From contig NZ_FNBL01000014.1 in the NCBI RefSeq assembly GCF_900102315.1, positions 1-64,000 on the forward strand: 64,000 nt of DNA, in the 5' to 3' direction. Of this stretch, positions 44,885 to 52,607 are shown piece after piece. The notes below the pieces were generated by a model. It was not told the origin of the DNA. It searched no databases and saw nothing but the letters and a program-made list of their open reading frames with translations. Each line of letters starts with the position of its first letter. The first letter of the stretch is position 1. Source of the DNA: Celeribacter baekdonensis. GTDB lineage: Bacteria; Pseudomonadota; Alphaproteobacteria; Rhodobacterales; Rhodobacteraceae. The position numbers and the translations under genes are program-made.

Positions 44885-46003
44885 TTATGCGCTGACGACC
44901 TGATGGCCGTCGTTGTCTTGCAAAGCCTGCTCGGCGTAAAAGCCCAGCTTTCTCATGGTCGGCAGGTCATGGAACGAGAACAGGCAGGCATCATCGCCGC
45001 TTTGCGTGTTGCAATGTTCGTGCCACATCCACGGCGGCACGCAGAAGATGTCCTTTTCCTTCCAGTCGAAGCGCTGCCCGTTGATCACCGAATAGCCTTC
45101 ACCCTTGGCCACCTGATAAATGATGTTGCCGGTGTGGCGATGCGCCTTGGTGTGTTCGGACGGGCGCAAGAGCTGCATGTTCGCGCCCATGGTCAGCATC
45201 GGATCGGCACCGGTCTTGGGGTTGATATAACGCATGATCACCCCGTCATAAGGCGACCCATCTGTGACCTTGGCGTAGGTTTGCAGCGCCTCATAGGTCT
45301 GGTCCCAGCGGAATTTGAGCAAAGGCGAATAGGATTTGTCCCACTTGTCCAGTTCGGGCATCAGTGCAGGTGCCCCATAGGTTGCAGGGCTGTCATCCAG
45401 CGGCAAATTGCTGGCCTGATAATCGTCGGGATGCACTTCGTAAAAATTCGCCTCAAGCGCGTTGGTCAGCGGAATGTCCAGCCCATCCTGCCACAGACAG
45501 GTGCTGCCATCCTCTTCGATCCCGTGCTCGTGCCATGTGCCGTTGGGGGTCAGCACGAAATCCTTGGCGCCAAGGCTCATCTTGTGGCCCTCGACAATCG
45601 TATAGGCACCCGTGCCTTCCATAATGAACCGCAAGGCAGAGGCCGCATGGCGGTGCGCCCCGGCGCGTTCGCCCGCCTTCATGGTCTGGATCCCCGAGAA
45701 CAACCATCCGCAGGCGGCACTTACATCCTGACGTTTCGGGTTGCGCAGGTAGACCACCCGTCGGCCCGCATCCTCGGGGCGGACCAGGTCAATGGCGCGC
45801 AAAACCTGCGGGCGCAGGTCTTTCCACCGCCACAGGACGGGATCGGATTTCGGCGTCGGCTCCCAGGGCTCGATCGTATTTGCAACGGTCCACAGTGCGC
45901 CTGTATCCTGCTTCGCAAGATCCTTGTAGTAAGCCTCCAGCTCTGGCGTGTCGCGCACCCGCGCGCGCCCCAGAATATCATCGTCCTTGGCAATATCAGT
46001 CAT
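44885..46003 (-). CDS. Gentisate 1,2-dioxygenase
   Basis: A bicupin protein of 372 aa. It opens the gentisate ring with O2 to give maleylpyruvate, using Fe(II). In the first cupin HRHAASALRFIMEG supplies His117 and His119, and TWHEHG supplies His158 or His160, as in known gentisate dioxygenases. The second cupin (AHRHTGNIIYQVAKGEG, MWHEH) also keeps a His set. GGAGGAAATC precedes the ATG, which overlaps the nitrilase stop. 1-Hydroxy-2-naphthoate or salicylate dioxygenase relatives are an alternative. Confidence 0.88.
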   Translation of the reverse strand: MTDIAKDDDILGRARVRDTPELEAYYKDLAKQDTGALWTVANTIEPWEPTPKSDPVLWRWKDLRPQVLRAIDLVRPEDAGRRVVYLRNPKRQDVSAACGWLFSGIQTMKAGERAGAHRHAASALRFIMEGTGAYTIVEGHKMSLGAKDFVLTPNGTWHEHGIEEDGSTCLWQDGLDIPLTNALEANFYEVHPDDYQASNLPLDDSPATYGAPALMPELDKWDKSYSPLLKFRWDQTYEALQTYAKVTDGSPYDGVIMRYINPKTGADPMLTMGANMQLLRPSEHTKAHRHTGNIIYQVAKGEGYSVINGQRFDWKEKDIFCVPPWMWHEHCNTQSGDDACLFSFHDLPTMRKLGFYAEQALQDNDGHQVVSA

Positions 46004-47058
46004 GATTTCCTCCAGTCTTGATTGGATTGCGGTTGTTCACTGTCGCTCGGCATCGGCTCAGCAGTGAGATCCGGCTCGGCTGCCGGACCGGTTTTCAGGG
46101 TGACCGCCGTCTGCGGCACCTGATTGACCCTCAGGTCAAAGACATCGAACCGGTTGTAGTGGCCCGTGATGTCATGCATCTGCTTGGGTTGGATGCATTT
46201 ACCCAGGTCGATTTCGGCGTAGACGATGCCTTCATCGTCAATCAGGCCCTCCCCGATCGCACGCCCATCAGGCCCGATAATCCCCGAATAGGCGCTTGAT
46301 TTGCGTTCAAGCATTGCGCGCGCATCGGGGCGGATTTTCTCCATCTCGGTGATGATTTCATCCGACACCGTCGACGTGGCAATGACGGTAAACACCTTGC
46401 CTTCAAAACTGTGCGACATGCCGCGCAGCTTGATCGCCTCGGCCATGTCATAATTGGGCGGCGCGACCGGCAGCGAGATATAGCTGGCGGCATGCACCAG
46501 TTCGCCCTGCGCCAGTAAGGTGAACCGCGCCAGCGTGTTGGTGTTCTCGCCACAGGCCAAACCACCCAGCGGGCCGATTTCGGTGTCATAGACCTTCAGG
46601 CTGGAACCATCCCCGCCCGTCCATGTCAGTTTCTCGGCCCAGGTCGGCACCAGCTTGCGGTGCTTGCCAAGAATCGCGCCGTTCGGACCGATGAACAGCA
46701 ACGTGTTGTAAAGCGCGCCCAGCGACACCGGGCTACGTTCGTTCAGCCCGATCACGACATGGCATTTGTTGGCCCTTGCCGCCGCCTGAACGACTGCGAC
46801 CTCGGGCCCATCGGCAAAGACCGATGCCCGCACAAGCTTTTCGAACCAGGCACCGCCCGTCACCGGATCGGTGATCCAGTTCCAATACGGGTATCCGGGA
46901 ATAAAGACCTCGGGGAACACCACCAGGGATGCGCCGTTGCCAGCCGCCTCGGCAATCAGTCGCGCCGCTTTGTCCACCGTGCGTTTGGCGTCCAGAAACA
47001 CGGGGCTCGCCTGTACCGCCGCAGCCGTAAACCTGGGAAAATCATCCAGAGGAAGCAT
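46000..47058 (-). CDS. Nitrilase-family carbon-nitrogen hydrolase
   Basis: A 352-aa protein with the catalytic set Glu50 (FPEVFIPGYP), Lys135 (KHRKLVPTW) and Cys169 (LACGENTN), plus Glu142. Length and motifs match true nitrilases (aliphatic or arylacetonitrilase) rather than amidases. It would convert a nitrile to a carboxylic acid and ammonia. AAGGATAGAG lies upstream of the ATG. It is first in the operon with gentisate dioxygenase, so an aromatic nitrile may feed the pathway. The Pro/Glu-rich last 25 residues look disordered. Confidence 0.9.
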   Translation of the reverse strand: MLPLDDFPRFTAAAVQASPVFLDAKRTVDKAARLIAEAAGNGASLVVFPEVFIPGYPYWNWITDPVTGGAWFEKLVRASVFADGPEVAVVQAAARANKCHVVIGLNERSPVSLGALYNTLLFIGPNGAILGKHRKLVPTWAEKLTWTGGDGSSLKVYDTEIGPLGGLACGENTNTLARFTLLAQGELVHAASYISLPVAPPNYDMAEAIKLRGMSHSFEGKVFTVIATSTVSDEIITEMEKIRPDARAMLERKSSAYSGIIGPDGRAIGEGLIDDEGIVYAEIDLGKCIQPKQMHDITGHYNRFDVFDLRVNQVPQTAVTLKTGPAAEPDLTAEPMPSDSEQPQSNQDWRKS

Positions 47059-47106
47059 GATTACTCTATCCTTTTCATATTGTGCGGCTTCATGCGCGAA
47101 GGCCGG

Positions 47107-47120
47107 AAAACCGCGGTTTT
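47107..47120. promoter_or_regulatory. Perfect palindrome upstream of the nitrilase gene
   Basis: AAAACCGCGGTTTT is a perfect 14-base palindrome starting 48 bases upstream of the nitrilase ATG. It is a candidate operator in the leader of that operon. Confidence 0.45.
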
Positions 47121-47256
47121 ACCGCCGCAGGGGAACGACCACCCGCCCTGCTCGCACGCCACTTCTCCGACAAATTTGCCGAAAGCATATAGTGTGCTCT
47201 GACGGATTCTGTCTGCGACAGACATTGGGTCTTCTTTATTTAACATCATGTTTTTT

Positions 47257-47271
47257 CATCATATTCTGATG
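47257..47271. promoter_or_regulatory. Inverted repeat CATCA-N5-TGATG
   Basis: CATCA (47257-47261) and TGATG (47267-47271) are perfect arms. A further AACATCA at 47243-47249 pairs with TGATGTT at 47267-47273. The site lies between the two divergent promoters and is a candidate operator for the nitrilase operon. Confidence 0.4.
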
Positions 47272-47308
47272 TTTTTCCGCGTATTTTTCCGAAGTCAAAA
47301 ACTGGCCG

Positions 47309-47337
47309 TTGACTTATTTTATATATAAATCTATTTA
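47309..47337 (+). promoter_or_regulatory. Promoter with AT palindrome ahead of the ior operon
   Basis: TTGACT (47309-47314) and TATTTA (47332-47337) are 17 bases apart. The perfect palindrome TTTATATATAAA (47318-47329) sits wholly in the spacer and is identical to the one at 33152-33163. Two MarR genes at the end of this operon encode the likeliest binders. Confidence 0.65.
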
Positions 47338-47367
47338 TTAACATACTTTTTTTTCAGGGAGACACCA

Positions 47368-49542
47368 ATGGCAGAACGATCCTTTGCGAAAGAAGTCCAA
47401 GACCTGAAGCTCGGAGAGGGCGATCAGTTCCGGGGTGAGGGCATCTTGGCCATTACCAAGGCCCTGTTGCAGTCAGGCGTCGCCTATGTCGGGGGGTATC
47501 AGGGTTCGCCGATTTCACACCTGATGGACGTGCTGGCAGACGCCAACGATATCCTCGATGACCTCGGCGTGATCTTCCAAAGCTCGGCCAGCGAAGCCAC
47601 GGCGGGCGCGATGCTGTCGGCCTCGGTCATGTATCCGCTGCGTGGTGCGGTGGCATGGAAATCAACCGTCGGAACCAACGTGGCTTCTGACGCGTTGTCG
47701 AACCTTGCGTCGGGCGGCGTCACTGGCGGCGCGATGGTGATCGTCGGCGAAGACTACGGCGAAGGATCGTCGATCATGCAAGAACGCACCCATGCCTTTG
47801 CGATGAAGTCGCAGATGTGGCTGCTGGACCCGCGCCCGGATCAGGAATGTCTGGTCAATCTGATCGAAAAGGGTTTTGAGCTGTCCGAGGCGTCCAACAC
47901 GCCCGTCATGTTGCAGGTGCGCGTGCGGTCATGTCACATGACCGGCGAATTCACCTGCAAGGACAACAAGCGCCCCGCATTCACCCTGCAAGACGCGATG
48001 AACAACCCCAAACGCGATCTGGGGCGCATCGTGTTGCCCCCGGCCGCTTACGACCACGAAGTCGAGAAGATCAAGGTGCGGATGCCCACCGCCATCGACT
48101 TTATCCGCGATCAGAACCTGAACGAAGTCTTTGGCCCCACCGGGACAGACAAGACCGGCAAGACCGGGCTGATCGTTCTGGGTGGCATGTACAACAGCAC
48201 CATTCGCGCGCTGCAATTCCTGGGGCTATGCGATGCCTACGGCAATTCGCGGGTGCCGATCTACGTGATGAATGTGGCCTATCCGACGATCAAGTCCGAG
48301 GTCGATACATTCTGCGAGGGGCTGGATGCGGTGCTGGTGGTGGAAGAAGGCCAGCCGGAATATATCGAACAGTCTGTCACGACCGTTCTGGCGCGCGAAA
48401 AGCGCCCCACCATGGTGCACGGCAAGGACTATCTGCCAATGGGTGGCGATTATACCGCTGCCGTGCTCACCGACGGGATTGGCCGCTTTCTTGAGGATCA
48501 CGAACCAAAGCAGCTTGGCAATCGCGCCCCCGTCCCCGATCCGGTGCCGACCCTGACCAGCCCGGTGATCGACAGGCTCAGGGACGTCGTGCCCGCCCGT
48601 CCGCCCGGCCTGTGTACCGGATGCCCCGAACGCCCCATCTTCGCGGCAATGAAGATGGTGTTCGAGGAAACCGGCACCCATCACGTGTCGGCTGACATCG
48701 GCTGTCACCTATTTTCGATCCTGCCGCCTTTCAACATCGGGGCGACGACCATGGGCTTCGGTCTTGGGCCTGCCTCGGCTGCGGCTTTCAACGTCAAGGG
48801 CGCGAAACGCTCTATCTCGATCATGGGCGACGGCGGGTTCTGGCACAACGGGCTGACCAGCGGCATTGGCAATGCGGTGTTCAACAAGCATGACGGCGTT
48901 TTTGTCATTGTCGACAACTTCTATTCATCGGCCACGGGCGGTCAGGATATTCTGTCGTCCCGCGCCCAGAACAAGCGCCGCAAAACCAACAATTCCATCG
49001 TGGACGCGGTCAGGGGCATCGGCGTGACATGGGTGCGCCAGGTTGACCACACCTATGACGTCACCCGGATGCGGGAGGTCCTGAACGAGGCGCTGACCAC
49101 CGATGCCGAAGGCCCCAAGATCATCGTGGCCTCCTCCGAATGCATGCTGAACAAGCAACGGCGTGAAAAGCCGAAGGTGGCCAAGGCGATCAAAGGCGGC
49201 AAGCGTGTGGTGAAGGAGAAATTCGGCGTCGACGAGGATGTCTGCACCGGCGATCACGCCTGCATGCGGCTGTCGGGTTGCCCCTCACTGTCGATCAAGG
49301 AACTGGATGATCCGCTGCGCGATGATCCGGTGGCCTCAATCGACGACACCTGCGTCGCCTGTGGCAATTGCGGCGAAGTTGCCGACGCAGCCGTGCTGTG
49401 CCCCTCCTTCTTCCGCGCCGAGGTCATCCATAACCCGACGGGCTGGGACCGGTTCAGAGCCAATCTGTCAGGGTCCGTCATCCGATATCTGCAAAGCCTG
49501 CGCGAAAATCGTGCGGTCCGTTTCGAGGATCAAACGACATGA
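47368..49542 (+). CDS. iorA: Indolepyruvate ferredoxin oxidoreductase-type large subunit IorA
   Basis: A 724-aa thiamine-diphosphate enzyme subunit that oxidatively decarboxylates an aryl-type 2-oxoacid to its acyl-CoA, passing electrons to ferredoxin. The pyrimidine-binding domain is N-terminal (GYQGSPISHLMD). The TPP pyrophosphate motif GDGGFWHNGLTSGIGN is near residue 487. A C-terminal ferredoxin-like domain has the Cys sets CTGDHACMRLSGCP and CVACGNCGEVADAAVLCP. A CAGGGAGA site precedes the ATG. It overlaps iorB by ATGA. The substrate could be indole-, phenyl- or hydroxyphenylpyruvate; this cannot be decided. Confidence 0.9.
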   Translation: MAERSFAKEVQDLKLGEGDQFRGEGILAITKALLQSGVAYVGGYQGSPISHLMDVLADANDILDDLGVIFQSSASEATAGAMLSASVMYPLRGAVAWKSTVGTNVASDALSNLASGGVTGGAMVIVGEDYGEGSSIMQERTHAFAMKSQMWLLDPRPDQECLVNLIEKGFELSEASNTPVMLQVRVRSCHMTGEFTCKDNKRPAFTLQDAMNNPKRDLGRIVLPPAAYDHEVEKIKVRMPTAIDFIRDQNLNEVFGPTGTDKTGKTGLIVLGGMYNSTIRALQFLGLCDAYGNSRVPIYVMNVAYPTIKSEVDTFCEGLDAVLVVEEGQPEYIEQSVTTVLAREKRPTMVHGKDYLPMGGDYTAAVLTDGIGRFLEDHEPKQLGNRAPVPDPVPTLTSPVIDRLRDVVPARPPGLCTGCPERPIFAAMKMVFEETGTHHVSADIGCHLFSILPPFNIGATTMGFGLGPASAAAFNVKGAKRSISIMGDGGFWHNGLTSGIGNAVFNKHDGVFVIVDNFYSSATGGQDILSSRAQNKRRKTNNSIVDAVRGIGVTWVRQVDHTYDVTRMREVLNEALTTDAEGPKIIVASSECMLNKQRREKPKVAKAIKGGKRVVKEKFGVDEDVCTGDHACMRLSGCPSLSIKELDDPLRDDPVASIDDTCVACGNCGEVADAAVLCPSFFRAEVIHNPTGWDRFRANLSGSVIRYLQSLRENRAVRFEDQTT

Positions 49543-51116
49543 AAGACGACACAGTCAAACTGGATCTGAAACCCGGCGGACCGGCCACCGAGCGCCCGAT
49601 CTCCATTGCGATTGTCGCCATGGGTGGTCAGGGTGGCGGCGTGCTGACCGGATGGATCGTGGATTTGGCCGAAACCCACGGATGGGTGGCACAGTCAACC
49701 TCGGTTCCCGGCGTCGCCCAACGCACCGGCGCCACCATCTATTACCTGGAAATGATGCGCCCCGGAGAGGGTGGTCAGAAACCCGTGCTTGCGCAGATGC
49801 CCACCCCCGGCGATGTCGACGTGGTGATCGCCTCGGAATTCATGGAAGCCGGCCGGTCGATCCTGCGCGGGATCGTGACACCGGACCGCACCACGCTGAT
49901 CGCCTCAAGCCACCGGTCGCTGTCGATCAGCGAAAAAACCGCCCCCGGCGACAGCATCGCCGACAGCAGTGCCGTCACCGACGCCATCGGCGTTGTTGCC
50001 CGCCACGAGATCGTTTTCGACATGAACGCGATGGCAGTGCAAAACGGATCAGTGATCTCTTCTGCAATGTTCGGCGGCCTTGCGGCATCAGGTGCCCTGC
50101 CGTTCGCGCGCGACGCCTATTACGATGTGATCCGCAAAGGCGGCAAAGGCATCGAGGCCAGCATTCGCACCTTTGACGCCGCGTTCGAGCGCGCGGTGAA
50201 AGGGGACGAAACACCGCCTGTCGCATCATCGGATACACCTCTACCCGTCGCCATTCTGCCCGAGCGTCTGCGCGATCGGCGCGCCGACGCCATGCTGACG
50301 CGCCTGCGCACCGAACTTCCCGCGCAGGCCCATGGCTTTGCCTATCTGGGTCTGCAAAAGGTCGTCGACTTTCAGGACCCGGCCTATGGCGACGAATATC
50401 TTGACCTTCTGTGCGATCTGGCCCGGCGGGATCACGCCGCAAACGGCGATGCACATGGCTTTGAATTCACTGCCATGGCGGCCAAATACCTTGCGAATGC
50501 CATGACCTATGATGACGTGATCCGCGTCGCGCGCCTCAAGACACAAAGCACCCGCCGTCAGCGGGTGGCGGATGAAGTGGGCCTGAAGGACGGGCAAATC
50601 CTCAACACAACCGAATTCATGCATCCGCGTATCGAAGAGGTCGCCTCGGTCCTGCCGGTGGGTTTGGCAAACTGGTTGAAATCACGCGAAAGTCTATATG
50701 CATGGCTGAACCGCCGCATCGACAAGGGACGCCGTGTCCATACCTACAGCCTGGTGTGGTTCCTTGCGCTGTACTTTGTCGGCGGCTTGAAAGGCATGCG
50801 CCGCAAATCGCTGCGCCACCAGACCGAGGTCGCCCACCGTGACGCATGGCTGGCCGACGCGTCACAGGCTCTTGTGAAAAACTACGCCCTTGGCGTCGCC
50901 ATGCTGACCTTTCGCCGCCTGATCAAAGGCTATTCCGACACCCATATCCGCGGCCAGTCAAAGTTCGAAAAGGTCATGCAGGCTACAAAATCCATCGCCG
51001 AGCGTGACGACGCGCCAGAATGGGCGCAGCGGCTTTTGACCTCTGCCATCAAGGACGCGTCAAGCGACGATATTGACGGCACAATCAAGACAATTGAAAG
51101 CTTCACGCGCGCATGA
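49539..51116 (+). CDS. iorB: Indolepyruvate oxidoreductase-type subunit IorB, long form
   Basis: A 525-aa partner of IorA. The N-terminal gamma-type catalytic domain (about residues 20-210: AIVAMGGQGGGVLTGWIV, VPGVAQRTGAT, PTPGDVDVVIASEFMEAGR) is followed by a roughly 300-residue extension. That extension corresponds to the C-terminal part of the long fused aerobic-type enzymes, and archaeal IorB is only about 200 aa. It is translationally coupled to iorA and to the thioesterase gene. Confidence 0.87.
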   Translation: MKDDTVKLDLKPGGPATERPISIAIVAMGGQGGGVLTGWIVDLAETHGWVAQSTSVPGVAQRTGATIYYLEMMRPGEGGQKPVLAQMPTPGDVDVVIASEFMEAGRSILRGIVTPDRTTLIASSHRSLSISEKTAPGDSIADSSAVTDAIGVVARHEIVFDMNAMAVQNGSVISSAMFGGLAASGALPFARDAYYDVIRKGGKGIEASIRTFDAAFERAVKGDETPPVASSDTPLPVAILPERLRDRRADAMLTRLRTELPAQAHGFAYLGLQKVVDFQDPAYGDEYLDLLCDLARRDHAANGDAHGFEFTAMAAKYLANAMTYDDVIRVARLKTQSTRRQRVADEVGLKDGQILNTTEFMHPRIEEVASVLPVGLANWLKSRESLYAWLNRRIDKGRRVHTYSLVWFLALYFVGGLKGMRRKSLRHQTEVAHRDAWLADASQALVKNYALGVAMLTFRRLIKGYSDTHIRGQSKFEKVMQATKSIAERDDAPEWAQRLLTSAIKDASSDDIDGTIKTIESFTRA

Positions 51117-51610
51117 ACCAGATAGACATGAACCAGATCAACACCACGACGTCACGGCCCAAACCGATCCGGCTGGCCGACCTGCCATCCCGCGACTGGA
51201 GCTACCGCCACATCTTCAGACACGGTCAGTGCGACCCGGCGGGCATTGTCTATACACCTGAATTCTTTAACGTTTTTAACCATACCGTCGAAGCCTGGTT
51301 TTGCGAACATCTGGGGATATCCTATTACGACCTCATCGGCCCCCGACGTATCGGGCTGGGCTATGCCAACGCCCACGCCGAATTCTTTGCCCCCGTCAGA
51401 ATGGGTGATCAGATCGACATTTTCATCCGCATCACCCGGATCGGCGGCAAATCCTATACCCTTGAGCTGAACGCCATGAGCGGCGAGGTTGAAAGCCTGC
51501 GTGGGTATTTCACGACGGTCACGACCGATCTGAACACACACACTACGATTTCGATCCCCGTCGAGGTCAGAGACGCATTGAACCGGTACGGCATCTCCGA
51601 TAAAAGTTAG
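51113..51610 (+). CDS. Hotdog thioesterase, 4-hydroxybenzoyl-CoA thioesterase type
   Basis: A 165-aa hotdog-fold protein. HGQCDPAGIVYTPEFF carries the catalytic Asp41 in the exact context of the Pseudomonas-type 4-hydroxybenzoyl-CoA thioesterase. It would release an aryl acid from CoA. Its ATG overlaps the iorB stop; a second ATG 15 bases on is possible. Position behind ior and upstream of the MarR genes suggests it frees an aromatic acid made as a CoA ester, perhaps gentisate from gentisyl-CoA (inference). Confidence 0.87.
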   Translation: MNQIDMNQINTTTSRPKPIRLADLPSRDWSYRHIFRHGQCDPAGIVYTPEFFNVFNHTVEAWFCEHLGISYYDLIGPRRIGLGYANAHAEFFAPVRMGDQIDIFIRITRIGGKSYTLELNAMSGEVESLRGYFTTVTTDLNTHTTISIPVEVRDALNRYGISDKS

Positions 51611-51641
51611 CATGTAAACATTTGGAGCCGCAGATAGAACG

Positions 51642-52130
51642 ATGGCAGAAGATACCCCGGCTCAGACTCACACTGACCGCCGCAAGAACGAAACGCGGCT
51701 GTGGCTTGGCATCTTGGATGTTCACAGCTTTATTTACCCCGAACTGAACAAACGGCTCAAGGAACTGACCGCCATAAGCGTGTCCAAGTTTGATGTTCTG
51801 GCACAGCTGAATCGCTATCCAGAGGGCCTGAGCATGGGCGACCTTTCGGCGAGGCTGAAGGTCAGCAATGGCAATGTCTCGGGACTGGTGAACCGTCTGC
51901 GCAAGGACGGGCTGGTGGACAAGACGATGTCTACGGATGACCGCCGATCCTTTGTCGCCGTCTTGACCCCGGCAGGACAACAACGGTTCGCCGAAGCGGC
52001 CCGTGTTCACACGGAAGTGCTGGGAAAATGCCTGTCGCATCTGGATACGCAAACCCTAGAAGACACCACCGCCATGCTGAAATCAATCGTCAACATGCCC
52101 GACAACAAGGTTCCCTCTCAGGATGAGTGA
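51642..52130 (+). CDS. MarR-family transcriptional regulator
   Basis: A 162-aa regulator with a winged helix-turn-helix at about residues 45-110 (KFDVLAQLNRYPEGLSMG, LKVSNGNVSGLVNRLRKDGL, wing STDDRRSFVAVLTPAG). It lies 31 bases after the thioesterase gene, so it probably belongs to the ior operon and controls it. Repressors of aromatic CoA-ester pathways are often MarR proteins responding to the CoA ester. It overlaps the next MarR gene by 8 bases. Confidence 0.88.
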   Translation: MAEDTPAQTHTDRRKNETRLWLGILDVHSFIYPELNKRLKELTAISVSKFDVLAQLNRYPEGLSMGDLSARLKVSNGNVSGLVNRLRKDGLVDKTMSTDDRRSFVAVLTPAGQQRFAEAARVHTEVLGKCLSHLDTQTLEDTTAMLKSIVNMPDNKVPSQDE

Positions 52131-52599
52131 ACACCAGAAAACAGAGGATTTCCCGTTTAATTCACCAGAGCAGCTTGCGCGCTACCTTCCCTATCTCATC
52201 ACGCGGCTCAGCAATCGGTGGCGTACCGGACAAGACGCAGAACTGAAAACCCTTGGCATTCAGGGCGCGTCCATGCGGATCATGTCCTGTCTTGCCGCCT
52301 ACAACCAGCTTACGGTTAACGAGGTGTCGGTGCTTTCGGTGACCGAACAGTCCACTGTCAGCCGGTTGGTGGAACAGCTTGTCTCACAGGGTCTGGCTCG
52401 ACGAAAGATAGACGAGATCGACCAGCGCGTCCGCCGCGTTTCCCTGACGGCCAAAGGGCGCAAAAAACTGGCCGAGACGGCGCCGATCGTGAACGCAGGC
52501 TATCAAAACATGATCGAAGGCATCGACCCCGACGATCTGGCGGTGTGTATAGATGCCCTTCAGGCGATGTTGAAAAAAGTGCGTGTTCACGACCTTTGA
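52123..52599 (+). CDS. MarR-family transcriptional regulator
   Basis: A 158-aa regulator with a winged helix-turn-helix at about residues 45-108 (QGASMRIMSCLAAYNQLTVN, EQSTVSRLVEQLVSQGLA, DQRVRRVSLTAKG). It overlaps the previous MarR gene by 8 bases but is not a close copy, so the two may form a heterodimer or control different operators. It is convergent with the ABC transporter operon, 8 bases apart. Confidence 0.88.
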   Translation: MSEHQKTEDFPFNSPEQLARYLPYLITRLSNRWRTGQDAELKTLGIQGASMRIMSCLAAYNQLTVNEVSVLSVTEQSTVSRLVEQLVSQGLARRKIDEIDQRVRRVSLTAKGRKKLAETAPIVNAGYQNMIEGIDPDDLAVCIDALQAMLKKVRVHDL

Positions 52600-52607
52600 C
52601 CGCACTG

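Larger units (their letters stand above)
47059..47367. other. Divergent promoter region between the nitrilase and ior operons
   Basis: AT-rich in its right half, with no convincing gene. It carries three inverted repeats: AAAACCGCGGTTTT at 47107-47120, CATCA/TGATG at 47257-47271 and TTTATATATAAA at 47318-47329. Each could serve one of the two divergent operons. Confidence 0.55.

Noticed and set aside
47061-47249. Open frame of 62 codons ending 2 bases before the nitrilase start
   Set aside because: Position would suit a leader peptide, but the only plausible internal start has a mediocre site, no family is recognisable and the frame covers two inverted repeats. Left undecided rather than annotated.
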